Assembly (NCBI RefSeq): GCF_017308975.1
Contig: NZ_JADWPD010000019.1
Span: 143,528-207,527 of the forward strand
Reading direction: 5' to 3'
DNA: 64,000 nucleotides
From: Amycolatopsis sp. MtRt-6
GTDB taxonomy: Bacteria > Actinomycetota > Actinomycetes > Mycobacteriales > Pseudonocardiaceae
The notes beneath the pieces are model-generated. The model saw nothing but the letters and a program-made list of their open reading frames with translations, had not been told where the DNA came from and ran no database searches. A program made the translations under genes and the position numbers. Of this stretch, positions 42,168 through 50,515 are shown piece by piece. Numbering within the stretch: the first letter of the stretch is position 1; the number at the start of each line of letters is the position of its first letter.

Positions 42168-43270
42168 GCGACGTCCAGGGGCAGCAGCCGGCGGGTCTCG
42201 GCGGTGACCGGGCACTGCTCGGCGTCGACGTCGCCGATGCGTCCGCCCGCGGCGACGACCGCGGCTGGGCAGCCTTTGCCACATCGTGGTTCGAGGCTGC
42301 AGGACGTACAGGTCGGGTTGGCGCCGACCTGGAACCGCTCGTGGAAGCGGTAGCTGTCGAGGCGGGTGGCGAGGTCGCGATCGGTGAAGATGTTCCCGAC
42401 GATGAAGTCGGTGTCGGGATGGCGAGAGATCGGCGTGCGGGCGGCGAAGACGAGGTAGGGGCAGACGGTGACCTCGCCCGGAGTGAAGACGTAGATGATC
42501 GTTCCGGCTTCGCAGCCGGCGAGGGGCTTGCGGTCGGTGTTGGGGAAGCGGATGTGGGCGATGTCGAGGTCAGGGCCGTCGAAGGGGGCGGTCAGCTCGA
42601 AGATCTCCTGCATGTGCATGGTGGTCTTCGCGAGCTTCCGCTGGGACTTCACGCCGCGGCCCATGCTGCCCAGCGGGTTGAGCAGCACGTAGCGGGCGCC
42701 GTTCTCGCGGGCGAACGCGCACAGCTGCACGTACTCCTCGTTGGCGGCCAGGGAGTTCGGCGTGCACAGCAGCCCTTGCAGGAGTCCGGCCGCGGCGAGT
42801 TTGCGGACGTTGGCCACGGTCACGTCGAAGGAGGCGCGGTCGCCGCGGAACAGGCCGTGGGAGTCGGCGGCGAACCCGTCGAGCGAGACGTTGACGTGCA
42901 CTCCGGCCGTGGCGAGTTGCCTGATGAGTTTGTCATCGAGCTCGGTGGCATTGGTGCAGATGCCGACGTCGATTCCGGCGTTGCGGAAGGCGTGCACGAT
43001 GCCGAGGAAGTCCGGGTGAACGGTCGGCTCGCCGCCGGTCAGCGTCACCCGGCGTACCCGGGCGTCGGCCAGCCGAGGGACGACCTTCTTCACGACCTCG
43101 GTCAGCGGCATGTCTTTGCCGTGCTTGGTGGCGGAGACGAAGCAGTGCGCGCAGCGCAGGTTGCACCGCTCGGTGATCTGGACCAGGGCCTTGCGGTACG
43201 GGGTGTCGACGGTGGTGCGGAAGTAGCAGCTCGACGCCTGCTCGTCGACGGCGATCGGACGGACGGTCAT
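42164..43270 (-). CDS. radical SAM/SPASM-domain enzyme
   Basis: A 368-residue radical SAM enzyme. The cluster motif is C36-x3-C40-x2-C43 (CNLRCAHC), with TGGEPTVHPDFL binding SAM. A C-terminal SPASM-like region contains many cysteines (GCEAG, VCPYLV, CTSCSLEPRCGKGCP, QCP) for auxiliary clusters. SPASM enzymes usually modify peptides or proteins, some modify small molecules. No precursor-peptide gene is apparent beside it; its partners are a nucleotide kinase, an EEP enzyme and a Nudix. The ATG at 43270 follows GGAGG. A divergent LysR gene and inverted repeats lie upstream. Confidence 0.85.
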   Translation of the reverse strand: MTVRPIAVDEQASSCYFRTTVDTPYRKALVQITERCNLRCAHCFVSATKHGKDMPLTEVVKKVVPRLADARVRRVTLTGGEPTVHPDFLGIVHAFRNAGIDVGICTNATELDDKLIRQLATAGVHVNVSLDGFAADSHGLFRGDRASFDVTVANVRKLAAAGLLQGLLCTPNSLAANEEYVQLCAFARENGARYVLLNPLGSMGRGVKSQRKLAKTTMHMQEIFELTAPFDGPDLDIAHIRFPNTDRKPLAGCEAGTIIYVFTPGEVTVCPYLVFAARTPISRHPDTDFIVGNIFTDRDLATRLDSYRFHERFQVGANPTCTSCSLEPRCGKGCPAAVVAAGGRIGDVDAEQCPVTAETRRLLPLDVA

Positions 43271-43325
43271 CGTTCGGACCTCCAAGTCGGGCGAGCTGTG
43301 GCGGTGGCACGAGTAGACCACTCAG

Positions 43326-43381
43326 TGCTCGCTGGAGCAATAAATTGACTAGTAATGCTCGAAAGAAAACTTCAGAGCATT
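43326..43381. promoter_or_regulatory. LysR-type operator region between radical SAM and LysR genes
   Basis: This A+T-rich intergenic stretch contains TGCTC-N4-GAGCA at 43326-43339 and AATGCTC-N14-GAGCATT at 43354-43381, two inverted repeats of the same half-site. A further TGCTCGAA occurs near 43393. Several spaced half-sites between divergent genes are the usual pattern for LysR-type activation. Confidence 0.6.
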
Positions 43382-43445
43382 CTGGCTACACTTGCTCGAA
43401 CTAGAACTGGAACTATCCGGCTGGAAAACAAGCGAGGAGACGCTG

Positions 43446-44486
43446 GTGAGGGACTCGGAAGTCGCCGAGCTGCTCGGCTTCCCCGCGGAGCTGCTGGACA
43501 CGAGCCTCGATCAGCTGCGGACGCTGGCCGTCGTGCACGCCACCGGCAGTGCGCAGCGCGCGGCCCGGGTTCTGCAACGGTCGCAGTCCAGCGTGCAGAA
43601 GCAGCTCGACACGCTGAACGATGCGGCGATCCGGCTGATGGGCGAGGCGCTTGTCGCGAAGCAGGGGCGCGGGAAGGACTTCCTGTTCACCAGCTCCGGC
43701 GACGAGGTCGTCGCGCTGGCCACGAGCACGCTGCGCGCCTGGACCGAACGCGTCCACGGCGCCCGCCGGCGGGTCGGGTCCACCATCACGGTGGGCACCA
43801 CCGAGTTCACCGTCGAGTTCCTCGGCGAGGTCTGGCCGCAGCTGCGTGACACCTTCGAACGCCGAGGCATCCAGCTCAAGATCGAGCACGTCCGGACCCG
43901 TGACCTGAAGACCAAGCTGGACGCCGAGCAGGTCGATCTCGTGTGCGGCTCGTTCGCCGCCGAACACGACCGCGGTCCGGACGTGCCGCACGACTTCCTC
44001 GAGTGGCACCGCGAACGCGTCGCCCTGCTGACCAACCTCAGCACCCGCGAGGTCCCCGACCGGCCGGTGACGCGCGACGCCCTCGCCGACCTGCCGCTGC
44101 TCGCACCGACCGCCGGGCTCCTGGCCGACTTCCTCACCCGCTGGTACGGGCCGGAGTACCGCGGCAAGCTTCATGTGGTCGCCGACATCGACTCCCTCAA
44201 CTACGGCCTCAACCTGCTCGGCAGCAAGCTGATGTTCGGCTGCCTGCTCACCACCGAGCGGGTCGCCGACGCGGCCATCGAAGGTCGGCTGCCCGGGGCG
44301 AACCTCCGCAAGATTCAGCTCGGCACGGGCTACGAACCTGAGCTCGAAATCGTCACGGGGATCTTCGCTCGCCCAGGCGAACGACAGCGATACGCCGCCG
44401 GTCACCCACTCAACTTGCTCTGGGACGCCTTCGCGGCTGCCGCCCCGGCAAGCCGTGACGCTCAACATGAGGTTGCCGGGTCATAG
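43446..44486 (+). CDS. LysR-like transcriptional regulator
   Basis: A 346-residue protein with an N-terminal winged helix (about 15-75, LDQLRTLAVVHATGSAQRAARVLQRSQSSVQKQLDTL) and a periplasmic-binding-like effector domain (about 100-310, TITVGTTEFTVEFLGEVWPQL). The helix-turn-helix is recognisably LysR but diverged, and the protein is longer than the 300-residue norm. The GTG at 43446 follows GAGGAGACGCTG. Its divergence from the radical SAM operon, with inverted repeats between, marks it as the likely regulator of that operon. Confidence 0.8.
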   Translation: MRDSEVAELLGFPAELLDTSLDQLRTLAVVHATGSAQRAARVLQRSQSSVQKQLDTLNDAAIRLMGEALVAKQGRGKDFLFTSSGDEVVALATSTLRAWTERVHGARRRVGSTITVGTTEFTVEFLGEVWPQLRDTFERRGIQLKIEHVRTRDLKTKLDAEQVDLVCGSFAAEHDRGPDVPHDFLEWHRERVALLTNLSTREVPDRPVTRDALADLPLLAPTAGLLADFLTRWYGPEYRGKLHVVADIDSLNYGLNLLGSKLMFGCLLTTERVADAAIEGRLPGANLRKIQLGTGYEPELEIVTGIFARPGERQRYAAGHPLNLLWDAFAAAAPASRDAQHEVAGS

Positions 44487-45259
44487 GCGACAGCTACCCG
44501 CTGGAGCGCATCGAACGTCGACTTGTAGCGCCTCACTGTCGTCAGATCGGACAGGTAAACCGTCGAGTGCTCGTGTCTCAAAACGACGGTGAAGGCCTTC
44601 TCCGCGGTCTCGTAGATGACGAAGGACTCGATCGTCGGAGAGATGGCCGCGTCGGCCGGGACGATCCGGGTGTCCACTCGCCACCGGTTCGGTGAGGTGG
44701 TGATCTCCTGAAGTTGCGCTTGCACGACCTCCGCCGGGATGCCTTCCAGGGTCAACGCGGCCGAGCCCAGCAGGAGGGTGTGCCGATGTCGGGAATCTCG
44801 ATCGACCTGTCGGACGCGGCGCGCGAAGATCTCCTGGTCGACGTCGTCGGGCCGGGTGCGCGCTCCGGGAAGCGCGTGAGCGTAGCCGAACGTCTGGAGA
44901 AGGTCCGGGACGACCTTCGGTGCCCATTCATAGGTGTGAAGGGTGTATCGGTCGTACGCACGCTGGAGGCTGATCTCGCCGGAGTCGTTTCCTTCGACGT
45001 AGCTCGCACGCTCGGATTCTGCGTGAAGTCGGCTGAGGAGATGGCATTCGGCGGCCGGTACTTCAAGCAGGCCGAGCGCCCAGCCCAGCGGTACCGCTGG
45101 AATGCGTCGTTCTCCGGTCTCCCAACTCGAAAGGAGGCTTGGGCCGGTGCCCATCAGGCGGGCCAGCTTCCGAAGGCTCATGTCCCGAGCCGTTCGATGT
45201 TCCCGGATCGCGCGGCCGACCACGTAGAAGCCGGGGTAGCGCAACGATGCGTCGGTCAT
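44462..45259 (-). CDS. XRE-family regulator with DUF5753 domain
   Basis: A 265-residue Scr1/DUF5753-type protein: N-terminal XRE helix-turn-helix (about 10-65, IREHRTARDMSLRKLARLMGTGPSLLSSWETGERRIP) followed by the DUF5753 region (about 90-260), with APKVVPDLLQTFGYAHAL and a C-terminal VYLSDLTTVRRYKSTFDALQ. These regulators are abundant in actinomycetes and often pair with a small partner protein. The 3' end overlaps the LysR gene by 25 bases in convergent orientation. It is coupled to the upstream 130-codon gene. Confidence 0.85.
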   Translation of the reverse strand: MTDASLRYPGFYVVGRAIREHRTARDMSLRKLARLMGTGPSLLSSWETGERRIPAVPLGWALGLLEVPAAECHLLSRLHAESERASYVEGNDSGEISLQRAYDRYTLHTYEWAPKVVPDLLQTFGYAHALPGARTRPDDVDQEIFARRVRQVDRDSRHRHTLLLGSAALTLEGIPAEVVQAQLQEITTSPNRWRVDTRIVPADAAISPTIESFVIYETAEKAFTVVLRHEHSTVYLSDLTTVRRYKSTFDALQRVAVAYDPATSC

Positions 45260-45648
45260 GCCAAGTGCCGTTCTGCGAGAATAAGGTCGTGCGGAGTCGG
45301 CACGATGCCGGCGTCGACGTCCGCGGCGTGAGACTGCAGGATGTCCAGCAGCTCCTCGAGTCCGTCTGCGAAGTGCCGCTGATCGTCCGTTGTCGCCGTT
45401 CCGTCCTGGAGCTGGTGCACGAGCAGGCTGATTCGGACCTGCGTCGCCAGCAGCGTGTCGACGAGTCGGGTGGTTTCGCGGGACATCGGTGCTCCGGTCG
45501 ATCGTGGTGGTGATTCCGAAAAGGACGGACGGCGTAGCCCGAGGAGCACGCGGCAAAGAAGTACGTATCCGGCGTCTTCTGCGAGAAGCAAGTCGTCCTC
45601 GGAGGGCCATTGGACTTCGTTCGGTGCCATGGTGTTCACCTGGGCCAT
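45256..45648 (-). CDS. hypothetical protein coupled to XRE regulator
   Basis: A 130-residue protein. The C-terminal part (about 55-130) is helical and acidic (LVDTLLATQVRISLLVHQLQ, FADGLEELLDILQSHAADV). The N-terminal part is less certain; an internal ATG at residue 55 could be the real start. Its stop overlaps the start of the DUF5753 regulator (ATGA), so it may be that regulator's partner, in the place where other loci have a DUF397-type gene. It does not look like DUF397. Function unknown. Confidence 0.6.
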   Translation of the reverse strand: MAQVNTMAPNEVQWPSEDDLLLAEDAGYVLLCRVLLGLRRPSFSESPPRSTGAPMSRETTRLVDTLLATQVRISLLVHQLQDGTATTDDQRHFADGLEELLDILQSHAADVDAGIVPTPHDLILAERHLA

Positions 45649-45708
45649 ACCTGTGGTGGGGGCGGCGGAGTTGCGGTCGGGGCAGCAACTCCGCCGCCGA
45701 TCTGGGGG

Positions 45709-46302
45709 CTATCCGCGTTCGATCACATAACCGATGGCGAGGTCGAGGGCGGTGCCGGGGTCGGGAGCGGGCCCGGGCACGTTGGTGACTTCAAGGCTCT
45801 CGGCAACCCGGCGCACCCAGCGATCAGCAAGGCGCCGGAACACCTCGTCGTCGTTTTCTCCATCGGTTGGGGCAGCCTCGAGCGTCGTTCGGAAGAGCAG
45901 GTTGTAGTTCGAACTGTGGTTCCGCACCAGGCTCTCGAGCTGATCGAGCTCTGCCTGACCGGGTGCATCGCCGCGGTGCTCCAGGGCGGCGCGGTAGTAC
46001 GCCAGCGCGTCGGGAACGGCACCGTTGACCAAGATGACGTCAGCGTGGACCCACGCTTCCAGTTCATCGCTGATGCCGCGGGTGATGAACCACATCGTCG
46101 ATGCCCAGGAGTGGTTGTGCAGGATCGGTATCCCCAGCCGTTGGGCCCGCTCCACAAGCGCCGCGATGGTGGCGACTTGGTATCCGTTGCGTCGAAGCTC
46201 CAAGGCCAGGCGGGAGATGAACGTGCTCTTGCCCGTCAGGTGCGGACCCATGATCCCGATGGTCAGCGGCCGCTCGGAGGCCCCGGGCATCATCGAGTCC
46301 AC
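45709..46302 (-). CDS. AAA_28/NadR-like P-loop NTPase
   Basis: A 197-residue P-loop protein with Walker A GPHLTGKST at about 19-27, a middle HSWASTMWFITRG, and VILVNGAVPDALAYYRAAL resembling the NMP-kinase-like Walker B/DR region of AAA_28 and NadR ribosylnicotinamide-kinase domains. It could phosphorylate a nucleoside or sugar-type substrate. It stands just upstream of the 130-codon gene and DUF5753 regulator on the same strand, and is divergent from the XRE gene at 46488. Substrate unknown. Confidence 0.7.
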   Translation of the reverse strand: MDSMMPGASERPLTIGIMGPHLTGKSTFISRLALELRRNGYQVATIAALVERAQRLGIPILHNHSWASTMWFITRGISDELEAWVHADVILVNGAVPDALAYYRAALEHRGDAPGQAELDQLESLVRNHSSNYNLLFRTTLEAAPTDGENDDEVFRRLADRWVRRVAESLEVTNVPGPAPDPGTALDLAIGYVIERG

Positions 46303-46430
46303 CCTTCGCCGTTCCTCAAATCAGGTAGTGCTTCGCCGGATACCGGCATGGCGGTTGTGTTCACCGGTTCCCTCCTGCATCGTGACGTCGGAACGATCAC
46401 CATGGGACCCTGGCCAGCGACGATGCCGGA

Positions 46431-46465
46431 AGGGGGTAAATGACGAACGTGCCGATTTACCCCCT
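46431..46465. promoter_or_regulatory. 11-bp perfect inverted repeat, likely XRE operator
   Basis: AGGGGGTAAAT at 46431-46441 and its exact complement at 46455-46465 are separated by 13 bases, 22 bases before the start of the XRE gene at 46488 and inside the divergent intergenic region with the NTPase gene. The A+T-rich centre of each arm contrasts with the surrounding sequence. The repressor may bind here and control both directions. Confidence 0.65.
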
Positions 46466-46487
46466 GTGAACGGATCGGGAGAACGAT

Positions 46488-47747
46488 GTGACTGACGAGC
46501 AGACGGAGAAGCGGTCGGCCGCCGACCATCTCGTGCGGGAGATCCGGCGCCTCCGATCGGCCGCGGGCCTGAGTCAGTCCGAGCTGGCCCGGCGGATCGG
46601 CTACACGCGCAACTACGTGTCACTGGCCGAGCGGGAAGGGCGGAACCTGCCATCGCGTGAACTGGTCGATGCGCTCGACCGCGGTCTGCACACGGGTGGC
46701 GATTTGCGGCGGCTTTGGGAGGCGGCGAAGCAGGAGCAGGCGGAGCTGCGGCGCGAAAACCAATCCCCGCGCACCAGTCAGCTCAGGGACGATGCGGTGC
46801 GCGTCGGTATGACGGCGCTAAGGCGGGCGCTGTTGGCTTGCGACGAGCCGGACGACGGTCCCGTTCGTCCGGAGCACGCCCTCCGAGCAGCTGTCTCCCA
46901 GGTGACAGAACAGCGTGTCCAGGCGCGCTATGCGCAACTGGTTGTTGATCTGCCGGATCTCCTGATGGAGCTGGGGCGGGCTCGCGACTTGGCGATCGAT
47001 GAACGGGAACGCAGCAACACAACGGAGCTGTTGGTCCTGGCTTGCCGGGCAGCTGACGGCTTGGCTTTCAAGTACGGCTACACCGACCTCTCGAGCCAGA
47101 TCATCACCGCCATGCGATTGGCTGCTTCCCAGATCGATCGACCTTTCCTTGATGCGGCCGTTGCCTATGTGCGTACTGAAATGTTCTTCGCCGTGCGGGA
47201 TCTGGAAACGGCGCACCGCTCGCTCGTACGTGCCATCGATCGGATACCGGCTACTCGATCCACAGTAGACAGCGAAGCCGCCCGCGGATCGCTGGCGATG
47301 CGGGCCGCCGTCGTTTCCGCACGTGCGGGTAAGGCGGAAGAAGCAGGTGAGCACCTCGCTGAGGCGTATCGAGCTGCCGAGCACACGCCCGAAGGTGTCT
47401 ACCTCGGAACGGCCTTCGGTCCTGCTTCGGTCCGGATTCACGAAGTGGCTGTGGCGCAGGAGCTGGGTGACAGCCCGACAGCGGTCCAGCGCGGCACCGG
47501 TTGGCACCCGCCTCGCGAGCTTCCGGCCGAGCGCCGATCGCACTTCTACATCGACTTGGCTCCGGCACAGCTCGAGGTCGGTCGGCCCGACGACGCTTTC
47601 GCATCGCTCCAGCTGGCCAAAGGCGTCGCGCCGCTCCACACCCGGGAGCATCCTCGGGTCAAGGCGGCACTGCGATCGCTCCTGCGCGGGCAGCGGACGG
47701 TCAGCGACGAGCTGGCGACGTTCGCCGCATGGGCTGACGTGTCGTGA
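46488..47747 (+). CDS. XRE-family regulator with TPR-like C-terminus
   Basis: A 419-residue protein. The N-terminal helix-turn-helix (about 14-72) reads IRRLRSAAGLSQSELARRIGYTRNYVSLAEREGRNLPSRELV; the remaining 340 residues are all-helical with repeat-like pairs (AGEHLAEAYRAAEHT, HFYIDLAPAQLEVGRPDDAF), similar to tetratricopeptide-containing regulators of actinomycetes. Such proteins commonly respond to small signals or peptides. GTG start with CGGGAGAACGAT upstream, just after an 11-bp inverted repeat. It is convergent with the HAD gene, whose stop is directly adjacent. Confidence 0.8.
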   Translation: MTDEQTEKRSAADHLVREIRRLRSAAGLSQSELARRIGYTRNYVSLAEREGRNLPSRELVDALDRGLHTGGDLRRLWEAAKQEQAELRRENQSPRTSQLRDDAVRVGMTALRRALLACDEPDDGPVRPEHALRAAVSQVTEQRVQARYAQLVVDLPDLLMELGRARDLAIDERERSNTTELLVLACRAADGLAFKYGYTDLSSQIITAMRLAASQIDRPFLDAAVAYVRTEMFFAVRDLETAHRSLVRAIDRIPATRSTVDSEAARGSLAMRAAVVSARAGKAEEAGEHLAEAYRAAEHTPEGVYLGTAFGPASVRIHEVAVAQELGDSPTAVQRGTGWHPPRELPAERRSHFYIDLAPAQLEVGRPDDAFASLQLAKGVAPLHTREHPRVKAALRSLLRGQRTVSDELATFAAWADVS

Positions 47748-48395
47748 TCAGGTTCTGGCAATCAGACTCGGCAGCTCGTTCAGGGAGTCGATGACCCAGT
47801 CGGCGTTCGCCAGCACCACCGGGTCGTCCGCCCACAGGTGCCCCCAGGGACCGCGGCGGATCAGCGCGGTCCAGAGCCCGGCGGCGTGACCGGCGACGAC
47901 GTCGTTGTCGCGGTGGTCGCCGACGTAGAGCAGCTCGCTGGGAGCGACGCCGGCGAGCTCGATGACGCGCCGGAAGAAGGCGGGATCCGGCTTGGCGACG
48001 CCCCACTCAGCCGAGGTCGCGATCGCGTCGACCGGGAGGTCGAGCTTGCGGAGCAGGATCCCTGCCTTCGCAGTCTGGTTGCCGGCGAGCGCGACCCAGA
48101 GCCCCTTCTGCTGGAGCTGGGTCAGGGCAGGCCGGACGTCAGGGTAGAGGTCGCTCTCGTCGATGTGCTCGCCGTTGCCGGTGTCTTCGCGACGCTGCCG
48201 CTCGGCGGCGACGTCGAAGTCCGGCTTGAAGTACCGGAACGTTTCGGCGTTGTCCCGGCCGGACGCGGTTACCGCCCCGAGCACGGTCGAGAACGTGTGC
48301 CGGCCGACGCCGATCCAGTCCGCCCAGGCGTTCCACTCGCGAGTGTCGTCGAGCACGGTTTCCCCGATGTCGAGGACGACCGCCCTCACCGGCAT
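47748..48395 (-). CDS. HAD-superfamily hydrolase
   Basis: A 215-residue HAD hydrolase: motif I VLDIGETVLDD (first Asp the nucleophile), motif II LAGNQT, motif III Lys in WGVAKPDPAFF, and motif IV YVGDHRDNDVVAGHAAG. The second Asp of motif I is replaced by glycine-glutamate (DIGET), a pattern seen in some dehalogenase-like or low-activity members. It probably acts on a small phosphorylated molecule. It ends directly against the XRE gene stop. Confidence 0.82.
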   Translation of the reverse strand: MPVRAVVLDIGETVLDDTREWNAWADWIGVGRHTFSTVLGAVTASGRDNAETFRYFKPDFDVAAERQRREDTGNGEHIDESDLYPDVRPALTQLQQKGLWVALAGNQTAKAGILLRKLDLPVDAIATSAEWGVAKPDPAFFRRVIELAGVAPSELLYVGDHRDNDVVAGHAAGLWTALIRRGPWGHLWADDPVVLANADWVIDSLNELPSLIART

Positions 48396-48436
48396 GGCGC
48401 TACCTTCCCGTAGGAGATGTTCCGCGCCCGAGTCTG

Positions 48437-48936
48437 TCACTTCGCCGCTGCTGTGGCGGCCTGCCCCCTGACCGAGACCAGCTGGAGCAGCCCCAGGTTG
48501 GCCAGGTCGGAGAGCGGGTCGCCCGTCGTGACCAGCGGGTCCGCCGACAACCCCGGTGTCAGCTGGCCGGTCGTGCCGCCGAGACCCAGGGCTTTCGCGC
48601 TCGCCGTGGTCACCAAGGCCCCGGATCGTAGTGACGCCCGAGCGCACGAGACGGTCCGCGGGTTCCGCCAGGTCGGTGTGGGTCGCGCTGGCCGCGGCCT
48701 GCACCGGTCAGGACCGGCGTCGAGGGCGAGGTGGAGTAGCAGTTGATCCGGCCGAGCAAGATGATCCCGCCCGGGAACGCGTGGCACTCGGCGGTGGGTG
48801 AGGCGACTACTTCGACTGCTGTGCGTGGCCCGAGGCCGAGAATGGCGCCGTCAGGAAAGAGCATGGCCCGTCGTGGATCCGGCGTCCGGCCGGGCCCGGG
48901 GAGGACCCGGTCGGCGGTGAGAAGCTGCTGGCGCAC
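48437..48936 (-). pseudogene. amidohydrolase fossil with central deletion
   Basis: The first 65 or so codons from GTG 48936 match the N-terminus of metal-dependent amidohydrolases (LLTADRVLPGPGR, DGAILGLGPRTAVEV, AFPGGIILLGRIN). The last 60 codons, in another frame, match the family's C-terminus (TTASAKALGLGGTTGQLTPG, SADPLVTTGDPLSDLANLGLL, QLVSVRG). The catalytic barrel between, normally about 270 residues with the HxH and Asp metal ligands, is missing, and the frames do not join. It is a clear deletion pseudogene. Confidence 0.75.
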
Positions 48937-48947
48937 GGCGGGGGCGC

Positions 48948-49394
48948 TCAGGCCGGAACGCGCAGCTGGAACACGGCGATCTGCTGCATGAACGGCAGAA
49001 CCTGTTCCAGCGGGGCGTCGCCGGGGAAGGGCCATTCGTCGGAGACCCGGGGGAGGCGTCCCAGGTAGCGGGCGACCGCGGCGGCCCCGTCTTCGTCTTC
49101 GATCAGTTCAGCGTGGCGAAGCTCGTGCTCGTCGGGCTCGACGACGCATCGGCCGGCTGCGAGCAGGTTGCGTACCCAGTCCCGACGGCGGTCTGGCGAG
49201 CAGACGTACTGGACGCCGCCGAGCTGCATCAAGGCGATCGGCACCGATCGTGGCTGGCCGCTGGTGCGGCCGGCGACCGTCATGACCCGCAGTGCGTAGT
49301 GGCCCTCGCGGTGGGGCTGCGGGTCCTGGGAGCGGATCCGCTCGAGCATCTGCTGGTTGCGGTGGCCGATCTCGGCGTTCGAGGGGGTGCTCAC
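48948..49394 (-). CDS. DDN-like F420-dependent nitroreductase-family oxidoreductase
   Basis: A 148-residue protein of the nitroreductase/deazaflavin-dependent (DDN-like) split-barrel family, with TVAGRTSGQPRSVPIALMQLGGVQYV then RRDWVRNLLAAGRCVVE typical of the F420 phosphate pocket. It probably reduces a quinone or other acceptor with F420H2. The GTG at 49394 overlaps the stop of the upstream membrane protein gene (GTGA). Confidence 0.8.
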   Translation of the reverse strand: MSTPSNAEIGHRNQQMLERIRSQDPQPHREGHYALRVMTVAGRTSGQPRSVPIALMQLGGVQYVCSPDRRRDWVRNLLAAGRCVVEPDEHELRHAELIEDEDGAAAVARYLGRLPRVSDEWPFPGDAPLEQVLPFMQQIAVFQLRVPA

Positions 49395-50515
49395 GACGCT
49401 CCTTCTCGGGCCAGTGCCCGTGAGAGGTGGATGAGTTGCCGGACATCGGAGTTGATGCCGGCGTCTTCGGGGGCCGCGACGAGCACGGCTGTCCGATTGG
49501 CTGGTTGGCGGCCGCTCGCCTGGTGTCGGAGTGCGCGACGGAAGGCACCGAGCTGTTCGTGGGCTGGGCGGTTGGGGTCGAAGCCCGCGTCGAGCAGCTG
49601 CGGGCTGAGCTGGAGGAGGCCGTCGCGGATCTCGATCACGCGTCGCCAATAGCGGTGGCCGACCTGGTGGGGGAGCAGTGTGTCCAGCCAGGCTCGCCTC
49701 GGGGCGTGGTCGAGCGTGTCGGCTGGGAACACCGCGTGGAGGGCCTGCCACAGCGGCCAGAGTTCGGTGTAGGCGCGACGCCGGCGTAGCCAGGTTTTTA
49801 GCGCGGCGAAGCGCGCCGCGAGACCGATGGAGAACACGCCGGCGAGGAACAAGAAGATGCTGATCGGAGCCAGCCGGTTGGTCAGTTGCGTCACCGGATA
49901 CCCGAAGCCGGGATGGCCGGCCCAGCGGACGATCGTGACGACGGTTCGCGTGCCGGTTGTGATCGCTGCGCAGACGAGTGCGAAGGCGACAACGCGGAGG
50001 CCGAAGCGGGCACGACGGCCGGACTCGGCGGCGTACCGGAGGGCCCAGCGGCTCGTCTGCACGGTGGCGTAAAAGGTGTAGCTGTCGGTGATGAGGTAAA
50101 ACGGCGCGACTCCGGGGTGGCTCATGTTGTTCGGCAGGACCCCGGTCAGCGGGTACGCGGTGTCGCGGAGCCCGGAGGGAAGCGCGAGAATCGCGGCCGT
50201 CATCGCCAGCCAGACGCTGACGAGGATCGCCGTCTCGATGCGGACTCGCCGCCATGAACCACCAGCCGAGAGCAGGAAGAACAGCAGCAGGGCGTAGCGC
50301 GAGGTGCTCAGCGCGAGGTTCGTCAGCAGCTTCACGGTGCTGGACGCGGGCAACTCGCCGAATACTGTTCGGACGAACGTGACGAAGGTGGAGGCGCCGA
50401 GCAGCTGGAACGTCACGCAGACGACGACCGCCCAGAGCGCCGGGTCCCGCGGTGAACGAGCCAGCCTGTAGAGGAACCAGGCCAGCACGAGCAGGAGGAA
50501 ATTCGTCAGGTTCAC
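49391..50515 (-). CDS. MAB_1171c-like multi-pass membrane protein
   Basis: A 374-residue protein with about seven transmembrane helices in the first 235 residues and a cytoplasmic helical tail (about 240-374, LKTWLRRRRAYTELWPLWQAL). This topology and tail belong to the MAB_1171c-type putative transporters of actinobacteria, nearly always encoded next to an XRE regulator and an ImmA/IrrE peptidase, as here. Substrate and role are unknown. The GTG overlaps the upstream stop by four bases. Confidence 0.78.
   Translation of the reverse strand: MNLTNFLLLVLAWFLYRLARSPRDPALWAVVVCVTFQLLGASTFVTFVRTVFGELPASSTVKLLTNLALSTSRYALLLFFLLSAGGSWRRVRIETAILVSVWLAMTAAILALPSGLRDTAYPLTGVLPNNMSHPGVAPFYLITDSYTFYATVQTSRWALRYAAESGRRARFGLRVVAFALVCAAITTGTRTVVTIVRWAGHPGFGYPVTQLTNRLAPISIFLFLAGVFSIGLAARFAALKTWLRRRRAYTELWPLWQALHAVFPADTLDHAPRRAWLDTLLPHQVGHRYWRRVIEIRDGLLQLSPQLLDAGFDPNRPAHEQLGAFRRALRHQASGRQPANRTAVLVAAPEDAGINSDVRQLIHLSRALAREGAS

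Noticed and set aside
42164..43270. Viperin identity for the radical SAM protein
   Set aside because: The cysteine-rich SPASM-like C-terminus is present and the viperin-type cluster surroundings are not; only the kinase partnership resembles viperin loci.
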